Below, in pieces: positions 10,576 to 20,242 of a stretch of 64,000 nucleotides of DNA; position 1 is the first letter of the stretch; every line of letters begins with the position of its first letter. The notes below the pieces were generated by a model that saw only the letters and a list, made by a program, of their open reading frames with translations, was not told the DNA's origin and searched no databases. Both the position numbers and the translations under genes were made by a program. Location of the stretch: contig NZ_JAEHFW010000001.1 of the NCBI RefSeq assembly GCF_016522075.1, positions 1,674,001 through 1,738,000 on the forward strand. Reading direction: 5' to 3'. The stretch is from Mucilaginibacter segetis (lineage in GTDB: Bacteria > Bacteroidota > Bacteroidia > Sphingobacteriales > Sphingobacteriaceae).

Positions 10576-11598
10576 ATGAAAAGAATTTTCCTTTTATTAC
10601 TTGTGGCGTCACAAACCGTTTTTGCTTCTGCCCAGGATAGCCGTACGCCTTATTTAACAAAAGCTTTATCATCCTCAATAAGAAATGTATTTGTAAAAAC
10701 CAGCGGTGGAAGTATCAGCGTTAGTGGCGAGTCTGGACAAACGCCAAGGTTAGAAGTGTATATTGTCGGCAACAACAATCAAAATCTAAGCAAAGAGGAG
10801 ATCAGTAAACGTTTGAATGAAGATTATACTTTAGATATTGACGTACACGACAACGAACTGCACATAACTGCTAAAAATAAACAAAACATGTTTAACTGGA
10901 GAAAATCGTTAAGCATTGGTTTTAAAATATATGTTAGCAGGCAAACAGCTAGCAATTTAAATACAAGTGGTGGTAGTATCCACATAGATAATGTTACCGG
11001 CGAACAAAACTTTAGTACCAGTGGGGGAAGCCTGCATGTAGACAATGTTACTGGTGTAATAAGAGGTTTCACCAGTGGCGGCAGTATACAGGTATCAAAC
11101 GCAAAGCAGGATATTCAATTAACTACCAGTGGCGGGAGCATCAATGCCAGCAATTGTGAAGGCAATATTAAACTTTCCACCTCGGGAGGATCACTAAATC
11201 TTAACAATTTAAGCGGCACTATTCGTGCCTCCACAAGCGGCGGAAGTGTACATGGTAATCGTATAACCGGCGAATTAATTACAGGTACCTCGGGGGGAAG
11301 TGTGAACCTTTCAGCCATATCTGGCAGCGTGGATGCATCAACAAGTGCTGGCAGTATGCATGTGCAAATGCTTAGTGTAAGCAAATACGTAAAAATTGAT
11401 GCCAGTTCAGGTCATGTGGATCTTCAATTGCCATCTAACAAAGGGTTAGATCTTGATTTGCGGGGAAATCGCGTCAGCTTTAATTCGACGGCTTTTACCG
11501 GTAGAAAAGAAAAAGATCGGGTTGATGGGAAAGTAAACGGTGGGGGTACCCCAGTTGAAGTAGCCGGTAACGGAAGTGTAAACGTAACATTTAATTAA
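10576..11598 (+). CDS. Secreted DUF4097-family beta-helix repeat protein
   Basis: The 340-residue protein starts with a signal peptide (hydrophobic stretch LLLLVASQTVFASA, cleavage likely just before QDS). The rest is a run of repeats of about 17-18 residues, each opening with T-S-G-G-S and often followed by an I-x-V/I-x-N-x-x-G pattern. I count about eight in residues 130-260, the last one degenerate (TSAGS). This is the pattern of DUF4097/putative adhesin proteins predicted to fold as a beta-solenoid in the periplasm or at the cell surface. It sits 90 bases after one permease and 20 bases before the next in the same direction, so it is probably made together with them. Function unknown; a cell-envelope role is inferred. 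Confidence 0.88.
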   Translation: MKRIFLLLLVASQTVFASAQDSRTPYLTKALSSSIRNVFVKTSGGSISVSGESGQTPRLEVYIVGNNNQNLSKEEISKRLNEDYTLDIDVHDNELHITAKNKQNMFNWRKSLSIGFKIYVSRQTASNLNTSGGSIHIDNVTGEQNFSTSGGSLHVDNVTGVIRGFTSGGSIQVSNAKQDIQLTTSGGSINASNCEGNIKLSTSGGSLNLNNLSGTIRASTSGGSVHGNRITGELITGTSGGSVNLSAISGSVDASTSAGSMHVQMLSVSKYVKIDASSGHVDLQLPSNKGLDLDLRGNRVSFNSTAFTGRKEKDRVDGKVNGGGTPVEVAGNGSVNVTFN

Positions 11599-11618
11599 TT
11601 TTTTAATAACTGCCCGGA

Positions 11619-13988
11619 ATGTTTAAAAACAACTTAAAAATTGCCTGGAGAAGCATTATAAAACATAAAGGCTTTTCTCTTTTAAATGCAGGCGGCTTAG
11701 CCCTTGGCATAGCCAGTTGTCTGATGTTATTACTCTATGTTTTTTATCATATCAATTATGACAAGCAGTTTAAAAATTTAGAGAATATTTATCTTGTAGA
11801 AAACAACCAGCCAGGAGATGGAAAAATATATACTTTTGCTGCTACTCCGCGTTTACTGGCACCTACCATTAAGGAAGAAGTACCTGGCGTTGTCCGTTCA
11901 GTAAGGGTAATAGACTATACAGCAGAGGGTTTGCTTACCTATAAAGATAACAGCTTCAAAAAGAAGGGCTTATTCGCTGATAATGGTTTTTTTGATATTT
12001 TTTCTTATCACTTTATAGAGGGTAATCCATCAACCGCGTTAAAGCTGCCCAATTCCATTGTTATCACTAAAAAACTAGCAAAAACCTTATTCGGGAATGA
12101 AGATCCAATAAATAAGATTATAAAACGTAACAATGAACTGCCTTTAACAGTTACCGGCGTTATTGAAGATGTGCCGGTTAATGCAACCTTTCAATTTGAA
12201 TTTGTTTTACCCTGGGTAATGTTTGAAGATTCAAACCCATGGGCCAAAGATTCTGGGTGGGGAAGTAATTTTGCACGTACCGTTGTTCAACTTAAAAGTT
12301 CGGCATCATTAAGTAGCGCTAATTCTATCATGAAAGGTATGATAGGACGGCATAACGAAGGTAATGAAAATCAGGTTTTCTTATATCCGTTCTCTAAATT
12401 GCATCTTTACTCCAATTTTGAAAATGGTAAAGCAGTGGGAGGAATGATAGATCAAATACAGCTATTCATTACTTTAGCTATTTGTATTTTATTGATAGCT
12501 TGTGTAAACTTTATGAACCTTTCAACTGCGCGTTCGGAAGAAAGGGCAAAAGAGGTAGGAATTCGTAAGGCGATAGGCTCTAATAGAAAGTCACTTATAT
12601 GGCAATTTATCACTGAATCGGTAATTCTCTCCTTTTTATCAACTCTTGCGGCATTATTGATTATTGTACTTACGCTACCGTATTTCAATGATCTGTTAAA
12701 TATAAAGCTAACTCTTCCGTATAACCAATGGTATACCTGGCTATTAATTATAGGCACAGGTCTTATGAGCGGTATTTTTGCGGGAAGCTATCCCGCATTT
12801 TACCTCTCATCATTTGAGCCAATAAAGGTGTTAAAAGGCATTTTTAAGGGCGGAAGGTCTGCTTTACCTTTGCGCAAAGTATTGGTTGTTGTACAATTTG
12901 CTTTTGCGGTATTCTTAATCACTGCTACTATATGTATTTACAGGCAAATACGATTTGTGCAAAGCAAGTCAATTGGATTTGATAAAAACAATTTGGTTGA
13001 GGTACCAATTGAAGGCGATTTAAAGGATAAAACGCAAGTTTTTATCAATGAACTTAAAAGTAAAGGAGTGGTAACCAATGCTACTACGTTTTCGCAAAGT
13101 ATTACCCAATCGGGCAGCAATACCTGGGGCGTAAGCTGGCCCGGCAAGGCCGACGATGAGCAAATTCTGTTCGACGTATTTTTGGCGGGGAACGATTTTA
13201 CCAAATCCGCGGGAATTAAATTATTGGAAGGGCGGGAGTTCTCTGTAGAATATCCCGGCGATACTGCACACAAAACAATAATGATAAATGAAACTGCCGC
13301 TAAAATAATGAAACTAAAACATCCAATTGGAACACTTATACATTATGGCGATCAACCTATGACGGTAATTGGCGTTTATAAGGATTTTGTTTGGGGATCC
13401 CCTTATGAAAAAACACGTCCGATGATAACACAGTACTCCGGTGACAACGGAGTTGTAATTGATCTGCGCTTAAACCCGGCCAAAACTATATCTGCCAATG
13501 TAGCTGTTATTAATAAAACATTAAAAAGTGTTAATCCATCTTTTCCGCCAACAGTAAAGTTTGTAGACAGTGATTTTGAAAAGAAATTCCAAAACGAACA
13601 ATTACTGGCTACATTGGCCAATCTGTTTGGCGGTTTGGCTATCATTATATCGTGCCTCGGCTTATTTGGTTTGGCCGCATACGCTGCAGAACAGCGCGTT
13701 AAAGAAATAGGTGTGCGTAAAGTTTTGGGGGCAACTGTTTTTAATTTAACTGCGTTACTCTCCAGGGATTTTTTGAAATTGGTTGCCATTGCAATCGTAA
13801 TAGCTGTTCCCGTATCTGTATGGGCATTAAATAATTGGCTTCAAAAATTCGAGTACCGTATAACCCTAAACTGGTGGATGGTGCTGCTCTCTGGTTTAAT
13901 AACCATAATAATAGCGCTTGCCACGGTAAGTTATCAAGCTGTAAGAGCCGCGTTAGCAAATCCTGTAAAGAGCTTAAGAAGCGAGTAA
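11619..13988 (+). CDS. FtsX/MacB-type ABC permease (paralogue 6)
   Basis: This is the last permease of the array, 789 residues, with two MacB_PCD/FtsX units. The motifs are AKEVGIRKAIGS and VKEIGVRKVLGA, and the tail is ANPVKSLRSE. It starts 20 bases after the DUF4097 gene. The second periplasmic domain has SQSITQSGSNTWGVSWPGK, clearly related to the matching part of the copy at 657, so these two flanking copies are probably the closest pair. A strong rho-independent terminator follows 20 bases after the stop codon and ends the array. Confidence 0.93.
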   Translation: MFKNNLKIAWRSIIKHKGFSLLNAGGLALGIASCLMLLLYVFYHINYDKQFKNLENIYLVENNQPGDGKIYTFAATPRLLAPTIKEEVPGVVRSVRVIDYTAEGLLTYKDNSFKKKGLFADNGFFDIFSYHFIEGNPSTALKLPNSIVITKKLAKTLFGNEDPINKIIKRNNELPLTVTGVIEDVPVNATFQFEFVLPWVMFEDSNPWAKDSGWGSNFARTVVQLKSSASLSSANSIMKGMIGRHNEGNENQVFLYPFSKLHLYSNFENGKAVGGMIDQIQLFITLAICILLIACVNFMNLSTARSEERAKEVGIRKAIGSNRKSLIWQFITESVILSFLSTLAALLIIVLTLPYFNDLLNIKLTLPYNQWYTWLLIIGTGLMSGIFAGSYPAFYLSSFEPIKVLKGIFKGGRSALPLRKVLVVVQFAFAVFLITATICIYRQIRFVQSKSIGFDKNNLVEVPIEGDLKDKTQVFINELKSKGVVTNATTFSQSITQSGSNTWGVSWPGKADDEQILFDVFLAGNDFTKSAGIKLLEGREFSVEYPGDTAHKTIMINETAAKIMKLKHPIGTLIHYGDQPMTVIGVYKDFVWGSPYEKTRPMITQYSGDNGVVIDLRLNPAKTISANVAVINKTLKSVNPSFPPTVKFVDSDFEKKFQNEQLLATLANLFGGLAIIISCLGLFGLAAYAAEQRVKEIGVRKVLGATVFNLTALLSRDFLKLVAIAIVIAVPVSVWALNNWLQKFEYRITLNWWMVLLSGLITIIIALATVSYQAVRAALANPVKSLRSE

Positions 13989-14007
13989 ACAATTAAAAAT
14001 ATTTAAA

Positions 14008-14049
14008 AGGCTTGAGATTGAAAGATTGTATTCGTCTCAGGCTTTTTTT
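14008..14049 (+). terminator. Rho-independent terminator of the permease array
   Basis: AGGCTTGAGAT (14008-14018) pairs with GTCTCAGGCTT (14034-14044), with G-U pairs, and is followed by a T run. It sits directly behind the last permease gene and before mutS. Confidence 0.75.
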
Positions 14050-14144
14050 ATATTATTTAACAATCCACAACTATCAACTTTTCCACAATTACTTATATCC
14101 AAATGCAATAAATTAAATTAGCAGATTATTAAATCAGCAAAACA

Positions 14145-16754
14145 TTGGCTAAATCCGCTAAGAAAGAAACACCCTTAATGCAGCAATATAATACCATTAA
14201 GGCAAAGTACCCCGGTGCTTTGTTGCTGTTTCGTGTAGGAGATTTTTATGAAACCTTTGGTGAAGATGCTGTTAAAGCTGCCGGTATATTAGGGATAGTG
14301 CTAACACGGCGGGCCAATGGTTCCGCCTCTCATATTGAGCTGGCAGGCTTTCCTCACCATTCATTAGATACTTATTTACCCAAGTTAGTAAGGGCTGGTC
14401 AGCGTGTAGCTATATGCGATCAGTTGGAGGATCCTAAAACCACTAAAACCATTGTTAAACGTGGAGTTACTGAATTGGTTACTCCTGGGGTTGCAACTAA
14501 CGATAATATACTGCAACAAAAAAGCAACAACTACCTGGCATCGCTTTATTTCGAGAAAAACAGTTTAGGTATCGCGCTTATTGATATATCAACCGGGGAA
14601 TTTATAACCGCACAAGGCAACAGTGGATATATTGATAAACTATTGCAAAGTTACGGCCCAAGTGAGGTAATATTTCCTAAAAGCCGTCAACATGACTTTA
14701 AGGAAGCCTATGGTGATCGTTTTTATACCTACACTTTAGATGAATGGCCTTATACCGGAGACTATGCGCACGAAACTTTATTAAAGCATTTTGGTGTAAA
14801 ATCTTTAAAAGGGTTCGGTATAGATAAACTAAACCTTGGTATTATTGCCGCCGGCGTTGCTTTGCACTACCTAAACGAAACCGAACACCGCAATCTTCAA
14901 CATATATCTGCCATAAGCCGTATCGAGGAAGACAGATATCTTTGGTTGGATAGATTTAGTATACGCAACCTGGAACTGGTAAGTTCGACTAATGAGAACG
15001 CGTTAACATTAGTTGATGTTTTAGATAACACCTGCTCGCCTATGGGCGCGCGTATGCTGCGCAGGTGGATCGTAATGCCACTTAAAGAGATAAAGCCAAT
15101 AAACGACAGATTAGGCGTAGTTGAATATTTTATAGAACAGCAGGAACTGCGCGAAACATTGCAGTATCAAATACAACAGATAGGCGACCTTGAACGATTA
15201 ATATCAAAAATAGGATTACAGAGAGCCAACCCCCGTGAAGTTTGCCAGTTAAAGAAGGCACTTTTAGCTATTGAACAAATTAAGAAATTAACTGAAAGCA
15301 CCAACAATTTGCCATTAAAAGCAATAGGTGAACAATTAAATCCGTGTGCACTTATTTGTGAAAAAATAGCAAAAGAACTGCATTCTGAACCACCGGTAAT
15401 GATTGTAAAGGGCTCCGTGATGAACGATGGTATAAATGACGAATTGGATAGACTGCGAAAGATCGCTTTTGGTGGTAAGGGTTATTTACTGGAAATACAG
15501 AAGCGGGAAGCTGAAATCACTGGCATACCATCCCTTAAGGTATCATTTAATAATGTATTTGGCTATTATCTGGAAGTAACTCATTCCCACAGAGACAAAG
15601 TACCTGCAGACTGGATACGTAAACAAACACTCGTAAATGCAGAACGTTACATCACTCCGGAACTAAAGGAGTACGAAGAGCAAATATTAGGTGCAGAGGA
15701 AAAAATATTAGTATTGGAGACAAGACTTTATAACGAGTTGCTTTATGCCCTTGCCGAATACATTAAACCTATTCAATTAAACGCGCAACTAATTGCCCGG
15801 TTAGATGTGTTGCTGAATTTCGCGGATATTTCTATAAAGAATTATTATAGCAAACCACAAGTAAATGATAGCCGTGTGCTGGATATTAAAGGTGGTCGTC
15901 ATCCGGTTATCGAGAAAAATTTACCTATAGGCGAGGAGTACATTACAAATGATGTATATCTCGACTCCGAAATGCAACAAGTTATTATTATAACCGGGCC
16001 GAATATGGCAGGTAAATCTGCATTGTTAAGGCAAACGGGTTTAATTGTATTAATGGCGCAAATGGGTTGCTTTGTGCCTGCTAAATCAGCCGCTATTGGT
16101 TTGGTAGATAAAATATTTACAAGAGTTGGCGCATCGGATAACTTATCGTCCGGAGAATCCACTTTTATGGTGGAAATGAATGAGACGGCCAGTATTCTCA
16201 ACAACCTAAGCGACAGAAGTCTGATTTTGTTGGATGAGATAGGCCGGGGCACATCAACATATGATGGTATTTCTATTGCCTGGGCTATTGCTGAATATCT
16301 TCATAACAACGGATCTGTACGCCCAAAAACGCTGTTTGCCACCCATTATCATGAATTAAATGAACTAAGCAACAGCTTTAATCGTATAAAAAATTATAAT
16401 GTATCGGTAAAAGAAGTAGGACAGCAAATCATATTCCTGCGTAAACTTGTACCTGGCGGCAGCGAACATAGCTTTGGTATTCATGTAGCCAAACTTGCCG
16501 GTATGCCTCAAAAAGTATTGGGCCGCGCTAATGAGATACTTAAAAAGCTCGAAAATGAACGAACAGGTGGGGAGCATATTAAAGAAAGTATCCGGAAAGT
16601 TCAAAAGCAAGCAGTGCAAATGCAAATGTTCTCCATTGATGATCCTGTGTTAGTTAAAATACGCGACACGCTCAATAACCTGGATGTAAACACGCTCACG
16701 CCCGTAGAAGCGCTGATGAAACTGGATGAGATACAAAGGGTAATAAAAGGCTAA
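14145..16754 (+). CDS. mutS: DNA mismatch repair protein MutS
   Basis: This 869-residue protein is full length for MutS. It recognises mispairs and small loops and signals to MutL through ATP. The N-terminal mismatch-binding motif is seen as G-D-F-Y-E-T-F, with the F-x-E residues Phe34 and Glu36. The C-terminal ATPase has a Walker A P-N-M-A-G-K-S near residue 620, followed by STFMVEMNE and [12 protein letters not shown] (Walker B/signature), and ATHYHEL. The chosen start is TTG at 14145, because it gives the usual short N-terminal tail before TPLMQQY; the first ATG (14178) would cut into that conserved segment. It stands alone between a terminator and an NlpC/P60 gene. Confidence 0.97.
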   Translation: MAKSAKKETPLMQQYNTIKAKYPGALLLFRVGDFYETFGEDAVKAAGILGIVLTRRANGSASHIELAGFPHHSLDTYLPKLVRAGQRVAICDQLEDPKTTKTIVKRGVTELVTPGVATNDNILQQKSNNYLASLYFEKNSLGIALIDISTGEFITAQGNSGYIDKLLQSYGPSEVIFPKSRQHDFKEAYGDRFYTYTLDEWPYTGDYAHETLLKHFGVKSLKGFGIDKLNLGIIAAGVALHYLNETEHRNLQHISAISRIEEDRYLWLDRFSIRNLELVSSTNENALTLVDVLDNTCSPMGARMLRRWIVMPLKEIKPINDRLGVVEYFIEQQELRETLQYQIQQIGDLERLISKIGLQRANPREVCQLKKALLAIEQIKKLTESTNNLPLKAIGEQLNPCALICEKIAKELHSEPPVMIVKGSVMNDGINDELDRLRKIAFGGKGYLLEIQKREAEITGIPSLKVSFNNVFGYYLEVTHSHRDKVPADWIRKQTLVNAERYITPELKEYEEQILGAEEKILVLETRLYNELLYALAEYIKPIQLNAQLIARLDVLLNFADISIKNYYSKPQVNDSRVLDIKGGRHPVIEKNLPIGEEYITNDVYLDSEMQQVIIITGPNMAGKSALLRQTGLIVLMAQMGCFVPAKSAAIGLVDKIFTRVGASDNLSSGESTFMVEMNETASILNNLSDRSLILLDEIGRGTSTYDGISIAWAIAEYLHNNGSVRPKTLFATHYHELNELSNSFNRIKNYNVSVKEVGQQIIFLRKLVPGGSEHSFGIHVAKLAGMPQKVLGRANEILKKLENERTGGEHIKESIRKVQKQAVQMQMFSIDDPVLVKIRDTLNNLDVNTLTPVEALMKLDEIQRVIKG

Positions 16755-16816
16755 AAATGTGGAAATGTTTATAATATCAGGTCAGATTTTAAAGTGTTTC
16801 AAAATATCTTTAAGCC

Positions 16817-17437
16817 ATGCATTTTTCACGCCATTTTAAGATCATAATAATTGCAATAACTTCTGCCATTTTATTTTCGTCCTGTCATTCCAAAAAGCTA
16901 ATCGTAAAGAATAATGCTGATAAAAAAGATGTAGGAAGCGAACTACCTGACTTAATCAACCGGGGGCCTTATATTATGGTTAAGCCTGGTAAACATATAG
17001 CCGAGAAATATGCGGATATAATGGGGGTTAAGCGCAGTGATATTGAAAACGGACGCCTGTATGATTTTATTGACCAATGGATGGGGGTACCGTACCGTTT
17101 TGGCGGCATGGATAAAGATGGGATAGATTGCTCGGGGCTGGTTTTTTTATTGCAATTACAGGTATATGATCAACCTGTACCGCGTACATGTGCCACACAA
17201 GTTGAAGTGATTAAGCGCAAATACGAGGACGAGCTTAAAGAAGGTGATTTGGTGTTTTTTGATTATGATGGAAAGCAATTCAGCCATGTTGGGGTTTACC
17301 TTCAAAACGGGTATATATTACATGCAAGTACCCGCAAGGGGGTAACCATCGTAAGATTACACGATAGGGGTATATATGAATATTTTTCCCGTTGCGGGTC
17401 GGTAATTAATTCTACGGCATCCGCACAAAGCAATTAA
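16817..17437 (+). CDS. NlpC/P60 cell-wall peptidase lipoprotein
   Basis: This 206-residue exported protein has a signal sequence ending in a lipobox (LFSSC, Cys23 lipidated). The C-terminal NlpC/P60 domain (about 80-195) carries the catalytic set: Cys105 in DCSGLVF, His157 in SHVGVY and His169 in ILHAS. Such enzymes cut gamma-D-glutamyl-diaminopimelate or related bonds in peptidoglycan stem peptides. It most resembles the Spr/MepS-type single-domain lipoproteins. The 3' end overlaps the convergent TMEM175-like gene by 4 bases. Confidence in the family is high; the exact bond cleaved is unknown. Confidence 0.93.
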   Translation: MHFSRHFKIIIIAITSAILFSSCHSKKLIVKNNADKKDVGSELPDLINRGPYIMVKPGKHIAEKYADIMGVKRSDIENGRLYDFIDQWMGVPYRFGGMDKDGIDCSGLVFLLQLQVYDQPVPRTCATQVEVIKRKYEDELKEGDLVFFDYDGKQFSHVGVYLQNGYILHASTRKGVTIVRLHDRGIYEYFSRCGSVINSTASAQSN

Positions 17438-18177
17438 TTTTCAGAATTTTGCTTAGCCTTTAAACTCCTGTTCCTAAGTGATTTAAATAATCTTGCTAAA
17501 ATCGGTCCGTCATAGTGCGGTTTTGGATATAATCTTTTTCGAATAATTGCTATAGATAATGCCCATATTATAAAACCATATGAAAACAACTGTGGCGGAA
17601 AGTTATAAATGTAACCGCCTAAAAAAATATAGGTAAATAATAATGGAATACTTACAAAATGTATTCTTTGTAATTTCCATTCCAGATTTCTCTCCAATTC
17701 CTGTGGTTTAATACAAAGCTTTTGAGCATTTTTCACTAAATAACCGGTGATTAATGTTTGGCTTAAAAAAGCCAATAATATCACTGTAAAATAAACAAAC
17801 AGCGCATCATAATTTTGGGGACTGATTGTTTCTGATAAGAGCGAGATGGAAAAAGGGAAAAGAGATATAAAAAATAAAAAAAGAAGATTTAACGTGATAA
17901 GTTGTGTAGTATAATCTTTTAAATAACTAAACATTTTAAGATGTTTTACCCAAAATATTCCCACTATAAAAAAAGAAATTATGTAGCCACCAACTTTAGG
18001 AATTAATCCAATAAAGGCCTTTCTAATTTCGTCGTGCTCTGCATGACGCAAATCTTCCGGGAGTTTAATTTCCAGCACCATTATGGTAATGATGATAGCA
18101 AAAACAGCATCGGTAAATAAAATTACCCGCTCCAGTTGAAACTCTTTTTTTATTTCTTCTTCTTCCTTAATATCCAT
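17434..18177 (-). CDS. TMEM175/DUF1211-family ion channel protein
   Basis: This 247-residue membrane protein starts with a charged N-terminus followed by the family motif in the first helix: R-V-I-L-F-T-D-A-V-F-A, then IIITIMVLEIKLP. That F-[ST]-D pattern is the hallmark of TMEM175-type channels, which conduct K+ and lack the classical selectivity filter. About six membrane helices are visible, in line with a single six-helix unit as in bacterial homologues that assemble as tetramers. The gene is convergent with the NlpC/P60 gene. The physiological role is unknown; potassium leak or pH handling is inferred from the family only. Confidence 0.85.
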   Translation of the reverse strand: MDIKEEEEIKKEFQLERVILFTDAVFAIIITIMVLEIKLPEDLRHAEHDEIRKAFIGLIPKVGGYIISFFIVGIFWVKHLKMFSYLKDYTTQLITLNLLFLFFISLFPFSISLLSETISPQNYDALFVYFTVILLAFLSQTLITGYLVKNAQKLCIKPQELERNLEWKLQRIHFVSIPLLFTYIFLGGYIYNFPPQLFSYGFIIWALSIAIIRKRLYPKPHYDGPILARLFKSLRNRSLKAKQNSEN

Positions 18178-18205
18178 ACCTAAATATAATTCTTAATTTT
18201 GTAGT

Positions 18206-18328
18206 ATGTCAAATCAAAAGCAGGATTATTCTTTTTGGACTAAGTATAAACGCTATGCTGGAAATGAGATATTATTATACTTAATCATGATTATTGGTAT
18301 CATTTTAGGCATTATTATTTTTAGTTGA
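18206..18328 (+). CDS. Small membrane protein, 40 residues
   Basis: An uninterrupted frame encodes 40 residues: a polar, aromatic N-terminus (MSNQKQDYSFWTKYKRY) followed by a single hydrophobic helix of about 18 residues rich in Ile and Leu, ending just before TGA. A good match to the Bacteroidota -7 element TAnnTTTG (TAATTTTG, 18194-18201) lies immediately upstream, and the gene fits between the divergent TMEM175-like gene and the convergent DUF3857 gene. I do not recognise a family. The clean amphipathic-plus-helix layout and the promoter box make it more credible than a random frame, but this is not proof. Confidence 0.5.
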   Translation: MSNQKQDYSFWTKYKRYAGNEILLYLIMIIGIILGIIIFS

Positions 18329-18331
18329 TAA

Positions 18332-20242
18332 TTATTTTTTAACTAATGCCACATTGTAATTATCTGCGTCAAAAACTGTTTGATAAAAATTCACCAGTTC
18401 GGAGTAATCATTTTTATCATAAGTACCACTAATTAGCTGCAACCTGCGCTTAAAAACCAACTTATTCCCTTCCATTACCATAACGGCTGTGAATTTACCA
18501 AATGGCTTATCGATAGAAATATTTAGCGGCGCACTATCTATTCGGTAACCTTCAGGTAAATTATAATTTATTTCATCTACATCTGTGTAGCCATTATTTA
18601 TGTAAACAGGGTTGTATCGATTTCTTATATCTCGTGGCGGACGGCCCGAATGGTTTAGCGGATTTAATGAAAAATAAAATTTACCGTTATCAATTGCAGC
18701 ATATTCACGGGCATCAATTTCCAGCTTTTCTGTAGTTACCGGTAAAATGTTTTTATCCTGTTCAATATCGAGTTTTTTAATATTTAAATTGTTTATAGAG
18801 GAGTAGATTTCTTTGAGCAATGTTATCTTCTCTGACAAAGGCTCATCTATAATTTCCTCTCTGTTATCATATTGTGTGCCTTTGAAAGTAGTACTTATTT
18901 TACCTGCAAGTGCACCTTTATCATCGATGGTGAAATTTGCCCGGCGTTCTTGTAAATTTATTGCTGCTGCGTATTTTGGTGTATGTATCAATTTGCCACC
19001 AGTTGGTGTACATGCAAGTACTGTACGGTCGTCAGTGAAATTGCTTAGAAAACCAAACGGTATTTTTTGGCTGGTGCATTCTAAAAAAGTAGTGTCATTT
19101 TTAAATGGCAGGCACAAAATAACGTGGTTTCCCTGATTCATGCTAGCAAAATTGTCCAGTAAACTTACCTTACGACTACCAGCCTCAACCACACAATACC
19201 AGGAATCGATATCCACAGCTTTTAAAAGCGCTTGAGTATAATTAACCAGGCCTTTACAATCACCATAATTTAATTTATCTACATCAGCGGCCAGCATCGG
19301 CTGATAACCGCCAATACCGACCTGCACACTTATATACCGAGTTTTAGACTGCATAAATTCATATATTTTTTTCGCCTTGAGTTTTGGATCTGATATCCCT
19401 GCTGTCAGTTCTTTAACATGTTGTATAGTTTCTGTACTGAGTTGCTTACGATCAGCTAATAATTTATCATACGTCCACTGTCCTAATTCCCTCCAATTGG
19501 TAAATGAACCTTTTATGCCCTCATATTCAAAATTTTCAGGGGCTATTTTTACCATACTTAAATATTGCTCCGGATTAGGACTGTAAGGCTCATCGCGAAT
19601 TGCTTTAACATTCTCCACATGCCATGTATAATTATTTTGCCCGTTATTAGTTGTGGAGATGTTTACTGAAGAAGGCATATTAATTTCTTTATACCTTATT
19701 TTAAATTCCGGTTTACAAATAAAACTAAATGTGCTTTTCTCAACTGCTAAGCCATCAAAAGAGTTGGGTTCCCAATCGTCAAAATTTAATGATTGTTTTG
19801 AACGTTGCTCATATTCATATTCAATAGTGTATGGATAGGATCCTATAGACGGTATATAGTGTTTAACACGCGAATCTTCAAATAAAGAAAAATCGTTTGA
19901 AGCATTAACGTCAGAAAAATCTTTCTCCGAAAATTTACCCATTGGCTTTCCAAATTCATTATATGTGGTGCCCTTAATGTATTTTATAGAGTTGGCCTTA
20001 TTATACCATATTACAATACGGGCAATGTCATCACCATTTTTATTCAGAACTGTTATGGCAGTTTTTATATGATATATAGTATTGTCAACATCTTTTACTT
20101 CAATAGTAACATCTTTATTTCTGATAACAGCACTTGCGTAAGGTAGAAGATCTTTCGGGATGAGGCTGACATCATAATTTTGCTGTGCTTGTGTACCTAC
20201 AGAAAGCATCAGCATGAGAAATGCCAAATAAATTAATTTCAT
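18332..20242 (-). CDS. DUF3857 and transglutaminase-like exported protein
   Basis: This 636-residue protein has an N-terminal signal peptide (LIYLAFLMLMLSVGTQAQQ). An N-terminal DUF3857 beta domain covers about 60-220. The transglutaminase-like core (about 265-410) retains a candidate catalytic Cys in YGDCKGL and a His in GNHVILCLPF; the third position reads FLECTS, with Glu where relatives usually have Asp. A C-terminal beta domain follows. It is the second gene of a two-gene operon: its ATG overlaps the stop of the upstream paralogue by 4 bases (20239-20242), a sign of translational coupling. Family function is not established; a periplasmic or surface role in protein or peptidoglycan modification is inferred. 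Confidence 0.88.
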   Translation of the reverse strand: MKLIYLAFLMLMLSVGTQAQQNYDVSLIPKDLLPYASAVIRNKDVTIEVKDVDNTIYHIKTAITVLNKNGDDIARIVIWYNKANSIKYIKGTTYNEFGKPMGKFSEKDFSDVNASNDFSLFEDSRVKHYIPSIGSYPYTIEYEYEQRSKQSLNFDDWEPNSFDGLAVEKSTFSFICKPEFKIRYKEINMPSSVNISTTNNGQNNYTWHVENVKAIRDEPYSPNPEQYLSMVKIAPENFEYEGIKGSFTNWRELGQWTYDKLLADRKQLSTETIQHVKELTAGISDPKLKAKKIYEFMQSKTRYISVQVGIGGYQPMLAADVDKLNYGDCKGLVNYTQALLKAVDIDSWYCVVEAGSRKVSLLDNFASMNQGNHVILCLPFKNDTTFLECTSQKIPFGFLSNFTDDRTVLACTPTGGKLIHTPKYAAAINLQERRANFTIDDKGALAGKISTTFKGTQYDNREEIIDEPLSEKITLLKEIYSSINNLNIKKLDIEQDKNILPVTTEKLEIDAREYAAIDNGKFYFSLNPLNHSGRPPRDIRNRYNPVYINNGYTDVDEINYNLPEGYRIDSAPLNISIDKPFGKFTAVMVMEGNKLVFKRRLQLISGTYDKNDYSELVNFYQTVFDADNYNVALVKK

